Origin: Ligula intestinalis
Taxonomy: Eukaryota; Platyhelminthes; Cestoda; Diphyllobothriidea; Diphyllobothriidae
NCBI GenBank assembly: GCA_036362985.1
Contig: JAYGXS010000007.1
Span: 4,345,834 to 4,409,833 of the forward strand
Direction of reading: 5' to 3'
DNA: 64,000 nucleotides
This document shows, piece by piece, positions 34,226-43,835 of the stretch. Below the pieces are notes generated by a model. It was not told where the DNA came from and ran no database searches. It saw only the letters and a list, made by a program, of their open reading frames with translations. The position numbers and the translations under genes were made by a program. Numbering within the stretch: position 1 is the stretch's first letter; every line of letters starts with the position of its first letter.

Positions 34226-34249
34226 TTTCAAATTGATGATGAAAATATC

Positions 34250-34990
34250 TACAGAAATCAATTCAATTAGTTTGGGGTAGAATCTCCCATTGGCAGTGTA
34301 ACAGTACATATAGTTAGCCAGGAAATCTCACAAAATGTTTTTGCACAGCATGTTATGTAAGCCAACAGTTGTTTATGCCCGCGGCGTGAATAAATGCGAA
34401 GCATCTTAATGGTGAGTTAGTTTGTGAAGCTTCACTAGTTAAAATGGTATTTTATTACCGCGACTGAAGTGACCTTTTAAAGAAAGACATCATTTAAAAT
34501 ACGCTCAAAGAACAACTGAGCTCTACGGCGATGTTTGACGTGTTCGTGCCATAGTTTTCGTGATAAACCACGTTAACGTATTCAGTGACACAATGATTTC
34601 CATGTTAGTTTGTTTTCTAGTTGCTTAATGAAACTTACAAAAAAAGTGTTAATTAACGAAAAGGCAAAAAACGGCAACACTTGCAGTGTAAGGAAAAATC
34701 ATCAGCGTCTGTGAAAACCTCACGGACGAAACCAGTCCACTCCCTTATGATGTAGCCCAGGAGTGTAGTGCCATCAGCGGATAGGATCTGAAGAAAAGGT
34801 GGCAGCAGTTATCGACATGATTCCATAAAATATTCCTTCAAACAAAGCCGGAAATTTGACTTCTCATTAATTTGGCAGGATATTTGCTGGAAAGTATAAT
34901 ACCAATATGACCAATAAGGTCCTTTTTTCTGTATCCCATTTGAACTAGACAAACCTAAAAGCAGGGTCGTGTTCCGAGTATGGTAAAGCC
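34250..34990. other. No gene recognised
   Basis: AT-rich. The 109-codon minus-strand ORF at 34809-35138 runs across SINE-tail and terminal-repeat fragments and has no domain, so it is not called. Confidence 0.4.
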
Positions 34991-35155
34991 CCATATCAAT
35001 TTTTTTATTATCCTGAGCTATCGAACTATTGCAGGAGTATATCTTCAAGCACCGCTTAGCCGCTAATGATAGGAGCAGAATGACGTTACCGGTAAAGACT
35101 AGGGAGACTGGAATGGCCATTCCGGGCGTATTAGCCATCAGCAGTTACTAATACC
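34990..35155 (-). repeat. PLE terminal-repeat remnant and SINE tail
   Basis: Minus strand: GGTGCTTGAAGATATACTCC, then CAATAGTTCGATAGCTCAGG and ATAATAAA is a decayed AGCU-type HHR (core TTGAAGA, box GATAGCTC). Beside it, 35070-35155 (minus) carries the SINE tail GCTGATGGCTAATACGCC and GGAATGGCCATTCCAGTCTC. Confidence 0.6.
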
Positions 35156-35879
35156 CTAGCAAGGTAATGAGAAAACAAACATGCTCTCATCAAAGAAGTC
35201 AAAAGATGTTGGGTTTAAAACTTTAAATCCGTGAACTGTACTGCACTGGACGGCAATGAGAATATCTGCCGTCAGTTTTTGTTTTACCACGCTGCTGACA
35301 TCTAGACATGCAGAGATTTTCAAAAAGAAACTGCGAAGTTACCCCCTCCATATTTGTTAAGTGAACGTCACAAGTAAGCGTGTTCTATTATTGTGTCTTT
35401 TCAATCAAAATGCCATTTTTAGTCCGACAATTGAAGACTTTTATAGAATATTGAAGGGCACTCGAAAAAGCAAGCCTAAAATAAAATCATCTACCGTTAA
35501 AAAAATTGCTTAAACTTTTGCAGAATAAAGATTGTAGGGAGTAGTTTTGCTCGATGTACGAAAACTGGTTAGTATCTGTCTGGTAGGTGCGAAAAACGGA
35601 AAGTGTCTTCACTTTTCCTGAATTAATTATTTTTGGGTGCGGTGAATGGCACAGAAATAATTTAGCGAAAGTACCTGGGAAACGTATACCTAAATAACAC
35701 TGGATTGCATAAAGTTCTTCATTGTACAGGCTAGGAAATTAATAAATACGTGAATCTATTTAGTTTCCAACTTTGCGAGCTTCGAATGAAGCGTCAACCC
35801 GCAGAAAACGGCGATCACTTTAGTGGTAACGATCTCTTATAAGCTGACTGATTCTCTGGTACTCCTTGAAAAACGTTCA

Positions 35880-36050
35880 CATAAGCTCGTGGCTCAATGA
35901 ACAGAGAATTTGACTCGGATGAAAAGTTCACGAGTTTAAGGCTCGAATTGAGTATTATTTGATTCTGGGTATGACTGGCTGACGACAACTAATCATTCAG
36001 AAATGGTCATTCCCTTTTGTTCACTGGCAATAATATCTCATTCCCTGGAA
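35880..36050 (+). repeat. tRNA-derived SINE
   Basis: An A-box-like CGTGGCTCAATGAACAGAG and a B-box-like CACGAGTTTAAGGCTCG lie about 40 bp apart. The family body follows: GGGTATGACTGGCTGACGAC, CAGAAATGGTCATTCCC and ACTGGCAATAAT. The spacing and order of boxes fit an RNA polymerase III promoter from a tRNA. Confidence 0.6.
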
Positions 36051-36446
36051 CTTCGTAGAGTACCAGTAAACGGGGCGACAAGATTACGGCCGGTATTTTG
36101 CGAGCTAGATAAGTCGCTCATCAATTTTTCTGCAACTACCCGCACAACAAAAGGCAGAATCTCTAGGGCGAGGCTACGGTGTGGAACGCAGGATAGTGTT
36201 TCTTATTCAACGAAAACCTCCAGCACATCCAAGATGGATAGAACGGCCATATTTTGGAGTCAACTGCCGACCGCAGGATTTGACAGGGAGTCGGCAACGG
36301 TACTCGCGGGCAAGGCGCAAAAAAAACAGTGCCAAAGTGAAATAACAGTAGATTGTATAACTGATGAGTTCCAAGGATTTTTACCCGAAAATCGCTGGTA
36401 CACTAAAAATTGCCCAAGCTTTGTTCTCGATAGTCTTAATGCTTAA
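36003..36446 (+). CDS. Unassigned ORF (147 codons), doubtful
   Basis: The ORF begins inside the SINE body and continues 390 bp beyond it. The translation is basic and polar, with no membrane segment, signal peptide or domain that I recognise. The longest part outside the SINE (STKTSSTSKMDRTAIFWSQ and onward) has no internal repeats. It may be chance or part of an unknown repeat, and the SINE-derived start argues against a host gene. Confidence 0.15.
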   Translation: MVIPFCSLAIISHSLELRRVPVNGATRLRPVFCELDKSLINFSATTRTTKGRISRARLRCGTQDSVSYSTKTSSTSKMDRTAIFWSQLPTAGFDRESATVLAGKAQKKQCQSEITVDCITDEFQGFLPENRWYTKNCPSFVLDSLNA

Positions 36447-36539
36447 TCACGCATTCGTGATATAAGTTCCGCAGATTCCGACCCACATTTAGTGCGCATG
36501 CGGTGAAATAGCCTCAATAGGAGAAGCAGTTAATTGTAA

Positions 36540-36665
36540 TTCTGAAGATGGTCTCCTGTAAGAGTTCTAAAGCTCAAAGCAATAAATCAATTGATCTGGT
36601 TCTCGACATGCCTTCTACCTCATCCATGCAAATACCTGGATCGCGAACTTTCTCATTCATTCGTT
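36540..36665 (+). repeat. PLE terminal-repeat fragment with mutated HHR
   Basis: CTGAAGA (36542-36548) is followed by TGGTCTCCTGTAAGAGTTC and then TAAAGCTC, with GAAA changed to TAAA. The AATAAATCAATTGATCTGGT continuation matches the terminal repeats at 39265, 40180 and 41559. Stem II pairs CTC with GAG where those copies pair CAC with GTG. Confidence 0.75.
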
Positions 36666-37194
36666 ATACGTATACAGGGACATAAAAACGAAGAAGAAAA
36701 CATTTTTGTGGATTTCCAAAAGGCAATGAAGCGTCAACCGCTAAACTCATTGATTCTTCCTGGGTTTATGCCAACAAAGTGCAGATCGCTCTTTAATAAA
36801 AGCGTCAAATGATCGGCACTTATGTTGAAAAAGGAACACAGTAAATCTGCAGTTATCTGTCTTCAAAAGAATTGGCATAATAGTGATATGAAGTCGTGAC
36901 TTATAACACCGCCGACATTTTGTTGTTTTCGTACGGACCGAAAACCTTTATCCAGCAGCAGAGGTGGTGAAGTTTCTGTTTTAGTAAACCAGCATAAGTG
37001 CACAAATTGTAAGTCTTTATTTTCTTATTTTGAGGATTAAATAAATTCCGTAGTCTGTAAGCCTCGATTTTTAAGTAATTCTCAAGGTATTATTCAGGTC
37101 AGTATTAACGTGCCCCCCTCTCCACATGCCAAGGTACCTTAATCCAATTTTTTGTTATTTTCTTCCCCTTAAACTTGTCGTGCTGTCTTGCAAA

Positions 37195-37695
37195 CATGTG
37201 ACTGATTTATTTGGTGATTTCAATAGCGTGAACCTACGTCCTCTTATTTTTTAGATTTTCTTAACTTAGTTTCCTTCAACACTCGTGCTGACGCCCCTCT
37301 TGCTCAAATTTTTACCAAATATCCCAAGCTTTTTTTTCTGTCAAAAATAGAGCTCCTTTTTTGGGCTCAGACCATTCTATATTACTGGGCCTGCTAGCCA
37401 TCTACTGCAGTTCTAAGAAAGGTCCATTAGCAAAACTTGAGAGGAAACTTAAGGTTCGCGACCCGTTCCCACATAATATTTGTTTGCTTCAGACTGTGCT
37501 TTGTGAAAATCTTCCTGCCTATCTTGAACATTCGAACGTCGAGTCGTGCTCTAGTTACCTTACAAGCGTTTTGACTGAAATTGTTACTATCTGCTGTCCT
37601 GTTGACACTGTTATGGTTAGATACGGCAGAATTTCTTCTTCACATCTAAGAACTTTAAGACGCCAAAATGAACTGTTCGACAAATTAGGTCTACG
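37195..37695 (+). pseudogene. LINE APE endonuclease fragment, second family
   Basis: FGDFNS near 37215 is the GDFN active-site motif of AP-like endonucleases. After stops and a frame change, LGSDHSILLG near 37360 is the SDH motif. KKGPLAKLERKLKVRDP and VLTEIVTICCPVDTVMVR then lead into the linker before RT. No RT motifs follow. The wording of these motifs differs from the LINE at 52926, so this is another non-LTR family. The element is 3'-truncated. Confidence 0.72.
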
Positions 37696-37954
37696 TTAAA
37701 GACTAAAGTATGCTAACGTCTGCAAATGTGCCTGTCCTGCCTCCATAACAGATTTGGATATCATGTTAACCTTTAACTCTAGGTATTCTATGACCTTTTA
37801 CCGTGACCACTAACCTTACTTGATCCAATGCTCTCTGTGAATGCAGCCCTCTTTTGCTAAGAGTTTTGGATATGACCTTCAAAATAAAGCACTCTCTCAC
37901 TTCAAAAAAGTATATGCATACTGCGACTCCTGTGTAGTACTTACTCGTTTGTGT

Positions 37955-38050
37955 TCTCACCTCTGCTGATGGACCGTGGCAAAATGCGAAAAAATTAGGC
38001 GAATAAATTTGTTGTTCCAGCGATCGCATTTGCTTATTCTCAAGTATCCC
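37955..38050 (+). repeat. Type 1 HHR terminal-repeat fragment, degraded
   Basis: CTGCTGATGGACCGTGGC, then GCGAAAAAATTAGGCGAATA and TTGTTCCAGCGATCGCATTTG. It retains the family 3' sequence CCAGCGATCGCA, but the core (CTGATGG) and stem II are damaged. Confidence 0.6.
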
Positions 38051-38099
38051 AGTCGCCGTAACATAAGCACAGCCAACGCACGTCGTTTATCTATGGCGA

Positions 38100-38420
38100 A
38101 GAGACCAAAGAATCAGGGGTTGGAGCCGCAGACAAAAGCCGTCACGCAATCCTTCCCAACCACGGCGCCGCCGCTTCCGTCTTATGGGCATGCGTGCTAA
38201 CGGGCACCATCCACCATCGTTTGGACTTCCGCTGTTTTCATGCATTTTCTCAAGACCCAGAATGTTTCGGGTCCCTGGGCACTCGCGTTGCCAACCCTAA
38301 AGTGACTTTCACCAAAGTCGGCCACAACGGTTGATTTATCGCATTCGCTTGAGGGCGCGCGCGCATATCGTGACAACGCTCGAGGCTGCGCCGACCACTG
38401 AGTACGTCCGCCCCCATTTC
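38100..38420. other. GC-rich patch, unassigned
   Basis: Distinctly GC-rich, including GAGGGCGCGCGCGC near 38352-38365. Short ORFs on both strands have no domain I recognise. Confidence 0.3.
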
Positions 38421-38534
38421 CAATGTAAACTGACCCTGAAACACTACGCTAAAGCATATCTATGATAATAAAACTGACCCTGCGAGTCTTAGAAAGTAAT
38501 TGAGAAGAAGACGATTCGATCGCTGGGACAATAT

Positions 38535-38595
38535 TTCCATTCGCCTGACGTTTCGAGATCCATCGTGGATTCATCATCAGAAACATAAACAGAGA
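38535..38595 (-). ncRNA. Hammerhead ribozyme motif, type 1
   Basis: The minus strand has intact CTGATGA (complement of 38574-38580). An ATCCA/TGGAT stem II with loop CGA follows, then CGAAACGTC (box GAAAC GUC, complement of 38547-38554) and AGGCGAAT. Both core boxes and the self-complementary ACGU stem III are intact. Confidence 0.75.
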
Positions 38596-38724
38596 GCAAT
38601 AGCAGACACGGGTAGCGTATGCACAGGAGTTTGCAGTATATATAGGATACAGCCATTACTGTAAATATAAAACCACAAATAACGGTAATCAACTTTTTGT
38701 GCGTGGATAGTTAATTGAACCGTA

Positions 38725-38775
38725 TGCGGGCTCTGATGAGTCCGTGACGGGTCTCGAAACGTCAGGCGAATAAAA
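38725..38775 (+). ncRNA. Hammerhead ribozyme motif, type 1, near-canonical
   Basis: CTGATGA at 38733-38739 is followed by GTCCGTGACGGGTCTC and then GAAACGTC at 38756-38763, AGGCGAATAAAA. The stretch CUGAUGAGUCCGUGA is close to the textbook hammerhead sequence. Stem II pairs GUCCG with CGGGU. Stem III would be the self-complementary ACGU, and stem I starts with A-U and G-C next to the core. Confidence 0.8.
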
Positions 38776-39184
38776 ATATTGTATAGACAACGAAGCAGAC
38801 GTCTCAAGCACCGGATCAATTGGTTTATTGTCCTGAGCAACCCAGCGATCCCAGCGATTGATTCGTCTTCTTCTCTATACTTAGGACAATTAACGGCAAT
38901 GCCCTACCGAGGATAAATTCTGCTTGTGCGCTTATTACTTTAAAGCCGGCTGGAGGGTCATGACCTGCTCAAGTGTCATCATTCTTGCTGCATTTGGGCG
39001 TGATGATTTCGAAAAGCCAGACGAATAAGTTCCTTCTCCCAGTGATCACATCTCCATAGAAAGGTTGCCAACTAATTCGATGGTTCAGTGCTACGCTACA
39101 CTAAAATGTTGGCTGCACTGTGCACTCCTGTTAGGACGGCCCAGCACGTGAGCCATCACTATGGCCTATTGCCGTTTCTAATCC

Positions 39185-39345
39185 CTTGACAGCCTAACGA
39201 TTTCTGACAGTTGATTGGCCTTTGGCCACTATAATTATCCTCCTGTTTGGTTGCTATCTCATCTCTGAAGATGGACACCTGTAAGTGTTCGAAAACTCAG
39301 AACAATAAATCGATTGATCTGGTGCTCGACCTGCCTTCTTTCTTA
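39185..39345 (+). repeat. PLE terminal repeat with AGCU-type HHR, 5' copy
   Basis: CTGAAGA (39265-39271, fits CUGANGA) is followed by a 6-bp stem II, GGACAC/GTGTTC, around CTGTAA, and then GAAAACTC (39291-39298). AATAAATCGATTGATCTGGT and the CTCGACCTGCCTTC tail follow. The box has one change from GAAAGCTC. The block from TTGACAGCCTAACGATTTC to the end is an inverted copy of 40150-40325. It precedes PLE N-terminal coding in the same orientation. Confidence 0.8.
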
Positions 39346-39359
39346 TCCATCCAAGTACC

Positions 39360-40043
39360 TGAATTGCGAACCTCTTCATTCATTCTGCAACAGTTTGGGC
39401 GTGATGCGCTTCGTACAGCTCGCAGCTGGCAGATATTCTCCACCCAAGAAGCAGCCACATATGCAGAACTACGCTTTCTTCATAAATGCCTCAATGATGC
39501 CTGAGATATAAGGCTCCCGTTAACACCGCTATGGGCAGAGGAGTCACAAGAGGAATTGTCAAGCAGATGACAAGGGTTCTTATCGACGACTGCCATCGAT
39601 GCCTACACAAGTACAAGTCTAAGATTGAGGAAAACAAAATAGAGTGCTTCCAGATCTTTGGAGATCTTATCGCCGACAATCTGGACAAGACGATCGCAGC
39701 TTTTGCACATCAGAGGCAGGCCAAGAAAAGAGAGGTTTTGCAGCAAAAATTGAAGAGGTTGAAACCAACAGAGAACAAAAACTTCGGCCTGGTCCACAAC
39801 CTATCATCTAAACCCTTCACCTCCACTCAACTCACAGTTCTAGAACGTGGAGCAACTTTCAACACAGCAGACGCTTCACCCGCTAAGTTTATCGCCGCCC
39901 TTGAATCAGCCCTTCAATCGGCAAAGGCCTTGGAGGATGCAAAAGAGTTAATCTGCCCTCTACGTAGATCGGCTATCCCTGATACCAGCTGCAAGCTCCC
40001 GTCTAACCAGCCCCTCGGCACGTGTTATTTCCTCAGATGTTAG
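39360..40043 (+). pseudogene. PLE N-terminal coding region
   Basis: Frame 1 (39360-39504) gives RDALRTARSWQIFSTQEAAT and YAELRFLHKCLNDA. After a frameshift near 39500 the second frame (39531-40043) gives VLIDDCHRCLHKYKSKIEEN, QAKKREVLQQKLKRLK and FGLVHNLSSKPFTSTQLTVL. These are the helical N-terminal region and the conserved NLSSKPxTxxQLxVLxRG block that precedes the RT domain in PLEs. Coding ends at 40043, before any RT motif, and about 110 bp later an oppositely oriented terminal repeat begins. Confidence 0.78.
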
Positions 40044-40149
40044 CTAATTCCCTCCTCTGAATCTCTGCTTTAACATGCATTTGTTGCATGAAGGCATGCA
40101 TAGCGGTTGCAACTTATTTTGTTTGCAACTGCTGAGGGTCTTTTCAATA

Positions 40150-40325
40150 AGGAAGACGGCAGGTCGAGCACCAGATCAATCGATTTATTGTTCTGAGCTT
40201 TCGAACACTTACAGGTGTCCATCTTCAGAGATGAGATAGCAACCAAAAAGGAGGATAATTATAGTGGCCAAAGGCCAATCAACTGTTAGAAATCGTCACG
40301 TTGTCAAGGGATTAGAGTGGCAAAC
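40150..40325 (-). ncRNA. PLE 3' terminal repeat with intact AGCU-type hammerhead
   Basis: The minus strand has CTGAAGA (complement of 40222-40228), stem II GGACAC/GTGTTC with loop CUGUAA, then GAAAGCTC (complement of 40195-40202) and AGAACAATAAATCG. All core residues of the CUGANGA and GAAA boxes are present, and AGCU gives the self-complementary stem III. It lies downstream of the GIY-YIG coding at 40454-40909 on the same strand. Confidence 0.8.
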
Positions 40326-40453
40326 GAAAAGGGGATGTGAGGGGAGGAGGGCAATTAGCTGTCAGTGGGATCAGAGGGGCAATTATAGTGGTGTAGGTTA
40401 ATAAGCTGTCCGTGGGGCTGGGGGTCATGAACAGTAATTAGTATGCCGCCTTG

Positions 40454-40909
40454 TCACCCGGTAGAGGGCCCTGGTAACGCTGCCTCCTTTTCCAGCCGGT
40501 TCGTTGTGGGTTTCTGCTCACTTGCCATTCTTATGTTTGATTTGGCTTCGTCCCGGTTCGTTCCAACGTATTGGCGCAATACTTTGTAGGCCGCTGGCAG
40601 GCCCAGGTGCCTGTTGACCGAGTTGGCATCTGAGTACCATACCTCGAGTGTCAGCCTTTCGGCTTTTGAGGTTCCTCTGCCTACGATGGTCGTACCTTGG
40701 AGATCAAAGCCATGGCCGGTTTTTGCGATGTGTGCCGCCAATTGTGAGTTTGGGTCCAGTATCTGGGCCGATCGTTTGTGCTCCTTTAGGCGGGTTTGCA
40801 ATTTGCGGCCTATTTCCCCAACATAATTACAGTCTCTCTCATTGCAAAGTATCTTGTAGACGACTGCAGAAGTTTCTTTAAGAGGCAGTCGGTCTTTAGG
40901 TTGCATCAC
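40454..40909 (-). pseudogene. PLE GIY-YIG endonuclease (VVYxI-type), well-preserved copy
   Basis: A 151-codon ORF. KDRLPLKETSAVVYKILC carries the GIY-equivalent VVYKI, about residue 16. NYVGEIGRKLQTRLKEHKR carries the YIG-equivalent YVG and the catalytic arginine region. HIAKTGHGFDLQG, AERLTLEVWYSDANSVNR and GLPAAYKVLRQYVGTNRDEA complete the domain. The cysteine pair CNERDC lies between GIY and YIG, as in other PLE endonucleases. The domain appears complete, but the RT reading frame upstream (40928-41572) is separate and catalytically damaged, so the element is not functional. Confidence 0.85.
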
Positions 40910-40927
40910 CTGGCGGCGTATTGTCGT

Positions 40928-41572
40928 TTAAGGTCGATGGGCTATGCCCACGCCAGCAGGTTGGAACAGTCGTGAGACTGCTTCGGAGACGCCTTTTATG
41001 CAGGAAATGGCCCTCCAGACTTCGGGCTGCTTTTGTTCTAGTCGTCGTCTGTTCACTTGGCGTCTGCTTTGTTTGACAAACGAGTTTGGGTAGCCATTAG
41101 CTTGGAAGAGTTCCTGAAGATGCTGTTGTTCAGCTCTTCTGGCGGCTGGTGTGCTGCAGTGTGTTTGAACTCTTTGGAAAAGAGTACGGACGCAGGTGCG
41201 TTTGTAGCACATGGGGTGGTTACTGTTGAAATTGAGTACCTGATTCGTGCTGGTGGCCTTTCTGAATACTGTAGTTGGCAGTAGTCCAGTCGAACACCGC
41301 TGTACCAGGACATCGAGGAAGGGCAGTTCTTCATTTGTTTCTACCTCCATTGTGAACTGGATATTTGGATCAATCAAGCTCAATAGCTCTTTGAGGTGCT
41401 CAATGTCAGATGTTTTAACAATGGCGAAGGTTTCATAAACATAACGAGCCCAAAACTTCAGTTGATGCTTGGTGAAGACCAAGTGTTCTTTCCGTTGGAG
41501 TACCACTTCAGCACTTTGGCCACTATAATTATCCCCTTTTTTGGTTGCTTTCTCATCTCTGAAGATGTACAC
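40928..41572 (-). pseudogene. PLE reverse transcriptase, C-terminal half with broken active site
   Basis: A 214-codon ORF. LKFWARYVYETFAIV near residue 40 replaces the catalytic YVDDTF of PLE RTs with YVYETF, losing both aspartates. NIQFTMEVETNEELPFLDVL, VLNFNSNHPMCYKRTC and QELFQANGYPNSFV follow, then the linker SRLFQPAGVGIAHRP towards the endonuclease. The N-terminal 20 residues derive from the adjoining inverted terminal repeat. RT motifs before YVDD are missing. The downstream endonuclease lies 18 bp beyond the ORF end on the same strand but in another frame. Confidence 0.85.
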
Positions 41573-41680
41573 CTGTAAGTGTTAGAAAGCTCAGAACAAT
41601 CAAGCAAGTGATCTGGTGGTCGACCTGCCTTCTTCCTCAGCCATGTAAGTACCTGGATTGCGAACTTTTGCATTCATTCG
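41510..41680 (+). repeat. PLE terminal repeat with HHR, inverted copy at the 5' end
   Basis: CTGAAGA (41559-41565), a partly broken stem II (CAC/GTG core retained), GAAAGCTC (41585-41592), and the CTGGTGGTCGACCTGCCTTC tail. It is inverted relative to the repeat at 40150-40325 and abuts the truncated RT. The minus-strand PLE is therefore bounded by inverted terminal repeats. Confidence 0.75.
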
Positions 41681-41744
41681 AAAACCCAAATGAAATCACC
41701 TTGGTTCTTCCAGTTTTCTGATTCCCCAGACTCCTGATCCTTCT

Positions 41745-43835
41745 TTACTTTAACATAAGAATGTGTGTGGAACGCGAAGGAGAATTTTTAAAATTTCTTT
41801 AACCACCCTAGTCACGCACATCATGCAAAAAAAATATATTTTATAAGGAATCAGTTCACGCGCTAGTCATAAATCAGTCAGTCTAGATGTTGTCATTGTT
41901 TCACTGAACGAGGATACCTGTGAGAAGCATCTAGAAATAATAAAATCAACCAACACCAACACCTATTGGTTAACAAGGCTGCTTTTAGACCAATAATAGT
42001 ATGAGAACAACTTATTTTTGTAAACATAAACAAGAAAGTGTTGGGATGTACGGAAATTCAACCTACTCAAAAGCGGCCTCAACAGAAAGCCCTGCCCATT
42101 CGAACGCTTACTGGCGTCCAACTGCGAAGACAAAAAGGGTCAACAAAACAAGCAACACTAATAAAGGGTGTGTGTTAGTTCGAGCATCGCAAGCAAATTG
42201 TCCACCATTTGCCCAGGAGCAGACACTGTGACTGCGGTCAGGTATAGTGAAATTAGACGCGCCGCCATCCACCCCACTCTGAACCCTCTCACCTGCATCA
42301 AGCGGTGACGAGACAAAAGTCGAGATGACTGAGCACGAAGAAGGCATATGCCGCAGCCGTAAACACCGCCTGAACTTAGTATATAGTGATAGTAGACTTT
42401 GCGCGGGTACTACTGCACTGTCTACCCTTACTCACCTATAGTACGTGTCTAGCCAGACTTTAGTCAGTCAGGCCTGGTTCTGCTGCTACCATTTCTGCTA
42501 TCTCTAAAAATACTAACTAGGGGTGTAGCTGGCACTCGTACTGACTGTTTTGTAGGTCAGAAGTGACGCTGATTAAAGTCAGCAATGGGCTCATATCCCT
42601 GTAATCTCTACAAGAAGTGTAGTAGTACTGATGCTAGCACTGACACCACCATTTGTCAGAGGTAACGCTGACTAAGCCAAAGTGAGGGCTCATATTCCCT
42701 TGGTCTCAACAAGGAATGTGAAGCTGGGTTTAATTACTTCGGGTAAGTGCATGCTTGGGGTACGGACTAAAATGATGCTGATAAAGCTAGCGCCTATGCT
42801 AGAAATGCTAATTCTAGTAATCGTGATTACTAAGGTCAGTATTTAGTATAATATAAGTACTGCCGGTGTATGATTTTTAAGGAGTCACACCCAGCATGCA
42901 CTCTGTGAGGTTACAGCGTTAAGCACTTCGGTGATAATACAGGGTTGACAAGAGAAGCAACACTATTAGAGAGTAGAAGCACATCAAACGTCAGTAATGC
43001 CAATTCCTAATGGTCTGACAACGACCTGTGCAGCCACCTCCAGACTGAAATTACTGGCCTTTGATTGGCTTACACTTCATATGATCATTGCTCAGTTTTT
43101 TTTTAACGTTTTTAGACCTGACGACAGACTCATGTGCAAGTTTGAGAGCTCGGCTGAATAGGACAGCGTCTCCGGCAACTACCGGACCTACTCTTACGTA
43201 CTCTTTGGATGTGATCATACATCTAAATTCGTACAGCTAACATCTTAGCATCTATCTAGTTGATGCAAATATTCGCATTCCTGGTATGTGTGTAAATCAA
43301 GAAGAATAAGTCGTCTCGATCAACGAAATCATTGTTCTACAAGTCTGAGTTTCCGAACTCTTGCGGGAGTCTATTGTCTGATGCCTAAGTCCGTTATGCC
43401 TCCTTATCCCTGGCAGACCTCCATGGACGGAGGATTCAGTACGAAGGAAGAATGGTTTCTTTTGACATTACAGCATCATTAACATCCAACGAGTTTGACA
43501 CGAAACGTCTTGCGGCGGGAAGAGAATCTCCGTCACCCACTATGTACGACTATCCACTTTGGTTTGCGAACTGACCCTAAAAGGCTCTTAAAGGGGAGAA
43601 GGACAAGAAGGGGCAGGAGAAGTGTGTTTGAGCGAGCGAGCTTGCACTATGCGTTGGGGGTCAACACTACCTTGTTTAATTTAACACCAGAATATGTGCG
43701 GAATGCGTAGGAGCATTTTTAAACTTCTTAAACCACCATAGTTATGCACACCGATATGTACTTACGTTCAAAATTACTATATTTTACAAGGAATCAGTTT
43801 GCACGCAAGTCACGAATGAGTCCATCTAGTTGGTC
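41745..43835. repeat. Direct repeats of about 150 bp enclosing 1.8 kb; unidentified element
   Basis: 41745-41895 and 43675-43835 share TTTAACAxxAGAATxTGTG, TAAACCACCxTAGT, TATTTTAxAAGGAATCAGTT and GTCTAG/TCTAGTTG in the same order and orientation. The interior has a local duplication (42565-42640 and 42665-42735 share GCTGA, GGGCTCATAT and TCTxxACAAG) but no recognisable coding. It could be a solo-decayed LTR element or two transposon copies. Confidence 0.5.

Larger units (their letters stand above)
33420..34245. mobile_element. PLE fold-back with a type 2 HHR at each end
   Basis: The left arm reads minus and the right arm reads plus. They share CAGGAATATTGGCGAACGC or CAGAAATATTGGTGAACGC, and GCCTGCTTCCTTAACCGCAG or its close variant. 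Each arm then leads to a terminal repeat with an HHR (33424-33475 minus; 34180-34225 plus). Minus-strand 33790-33590 encodes VFIKLPFLGDATNELVKR and RLPLKAKS, the segment between RT and a CSCG-type endonuclease. The endonuclease itself is deleted, since coding joins directly to the terminal repeat near 33560. Confidence 0.75.
38490..38870. repeat. Fold-back pair of type 1 HHR terminal repeats
   Basis: The minus arm (38490-38670) and plus arm (38725-38870) are inverted relatives ending in the AGAAGAAGACGA/TCGTCTTCTTCT tail. The plus arm is split near 38800-38845 by a fragment of the AGCU-type terminal repeat (complement of CAATAAACCAATTGATCC). Each arm contains an HHR, listed separately. Confidence 0.75.

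Noticed and set aside
34809..35138. 109-codon minus-strand ORF with an apparent signal peptide
   Set aside because: Its N-terminus is SINE tail and its middle is a decayed HHR terminal repeat, so it is a chance ORF across repeats.
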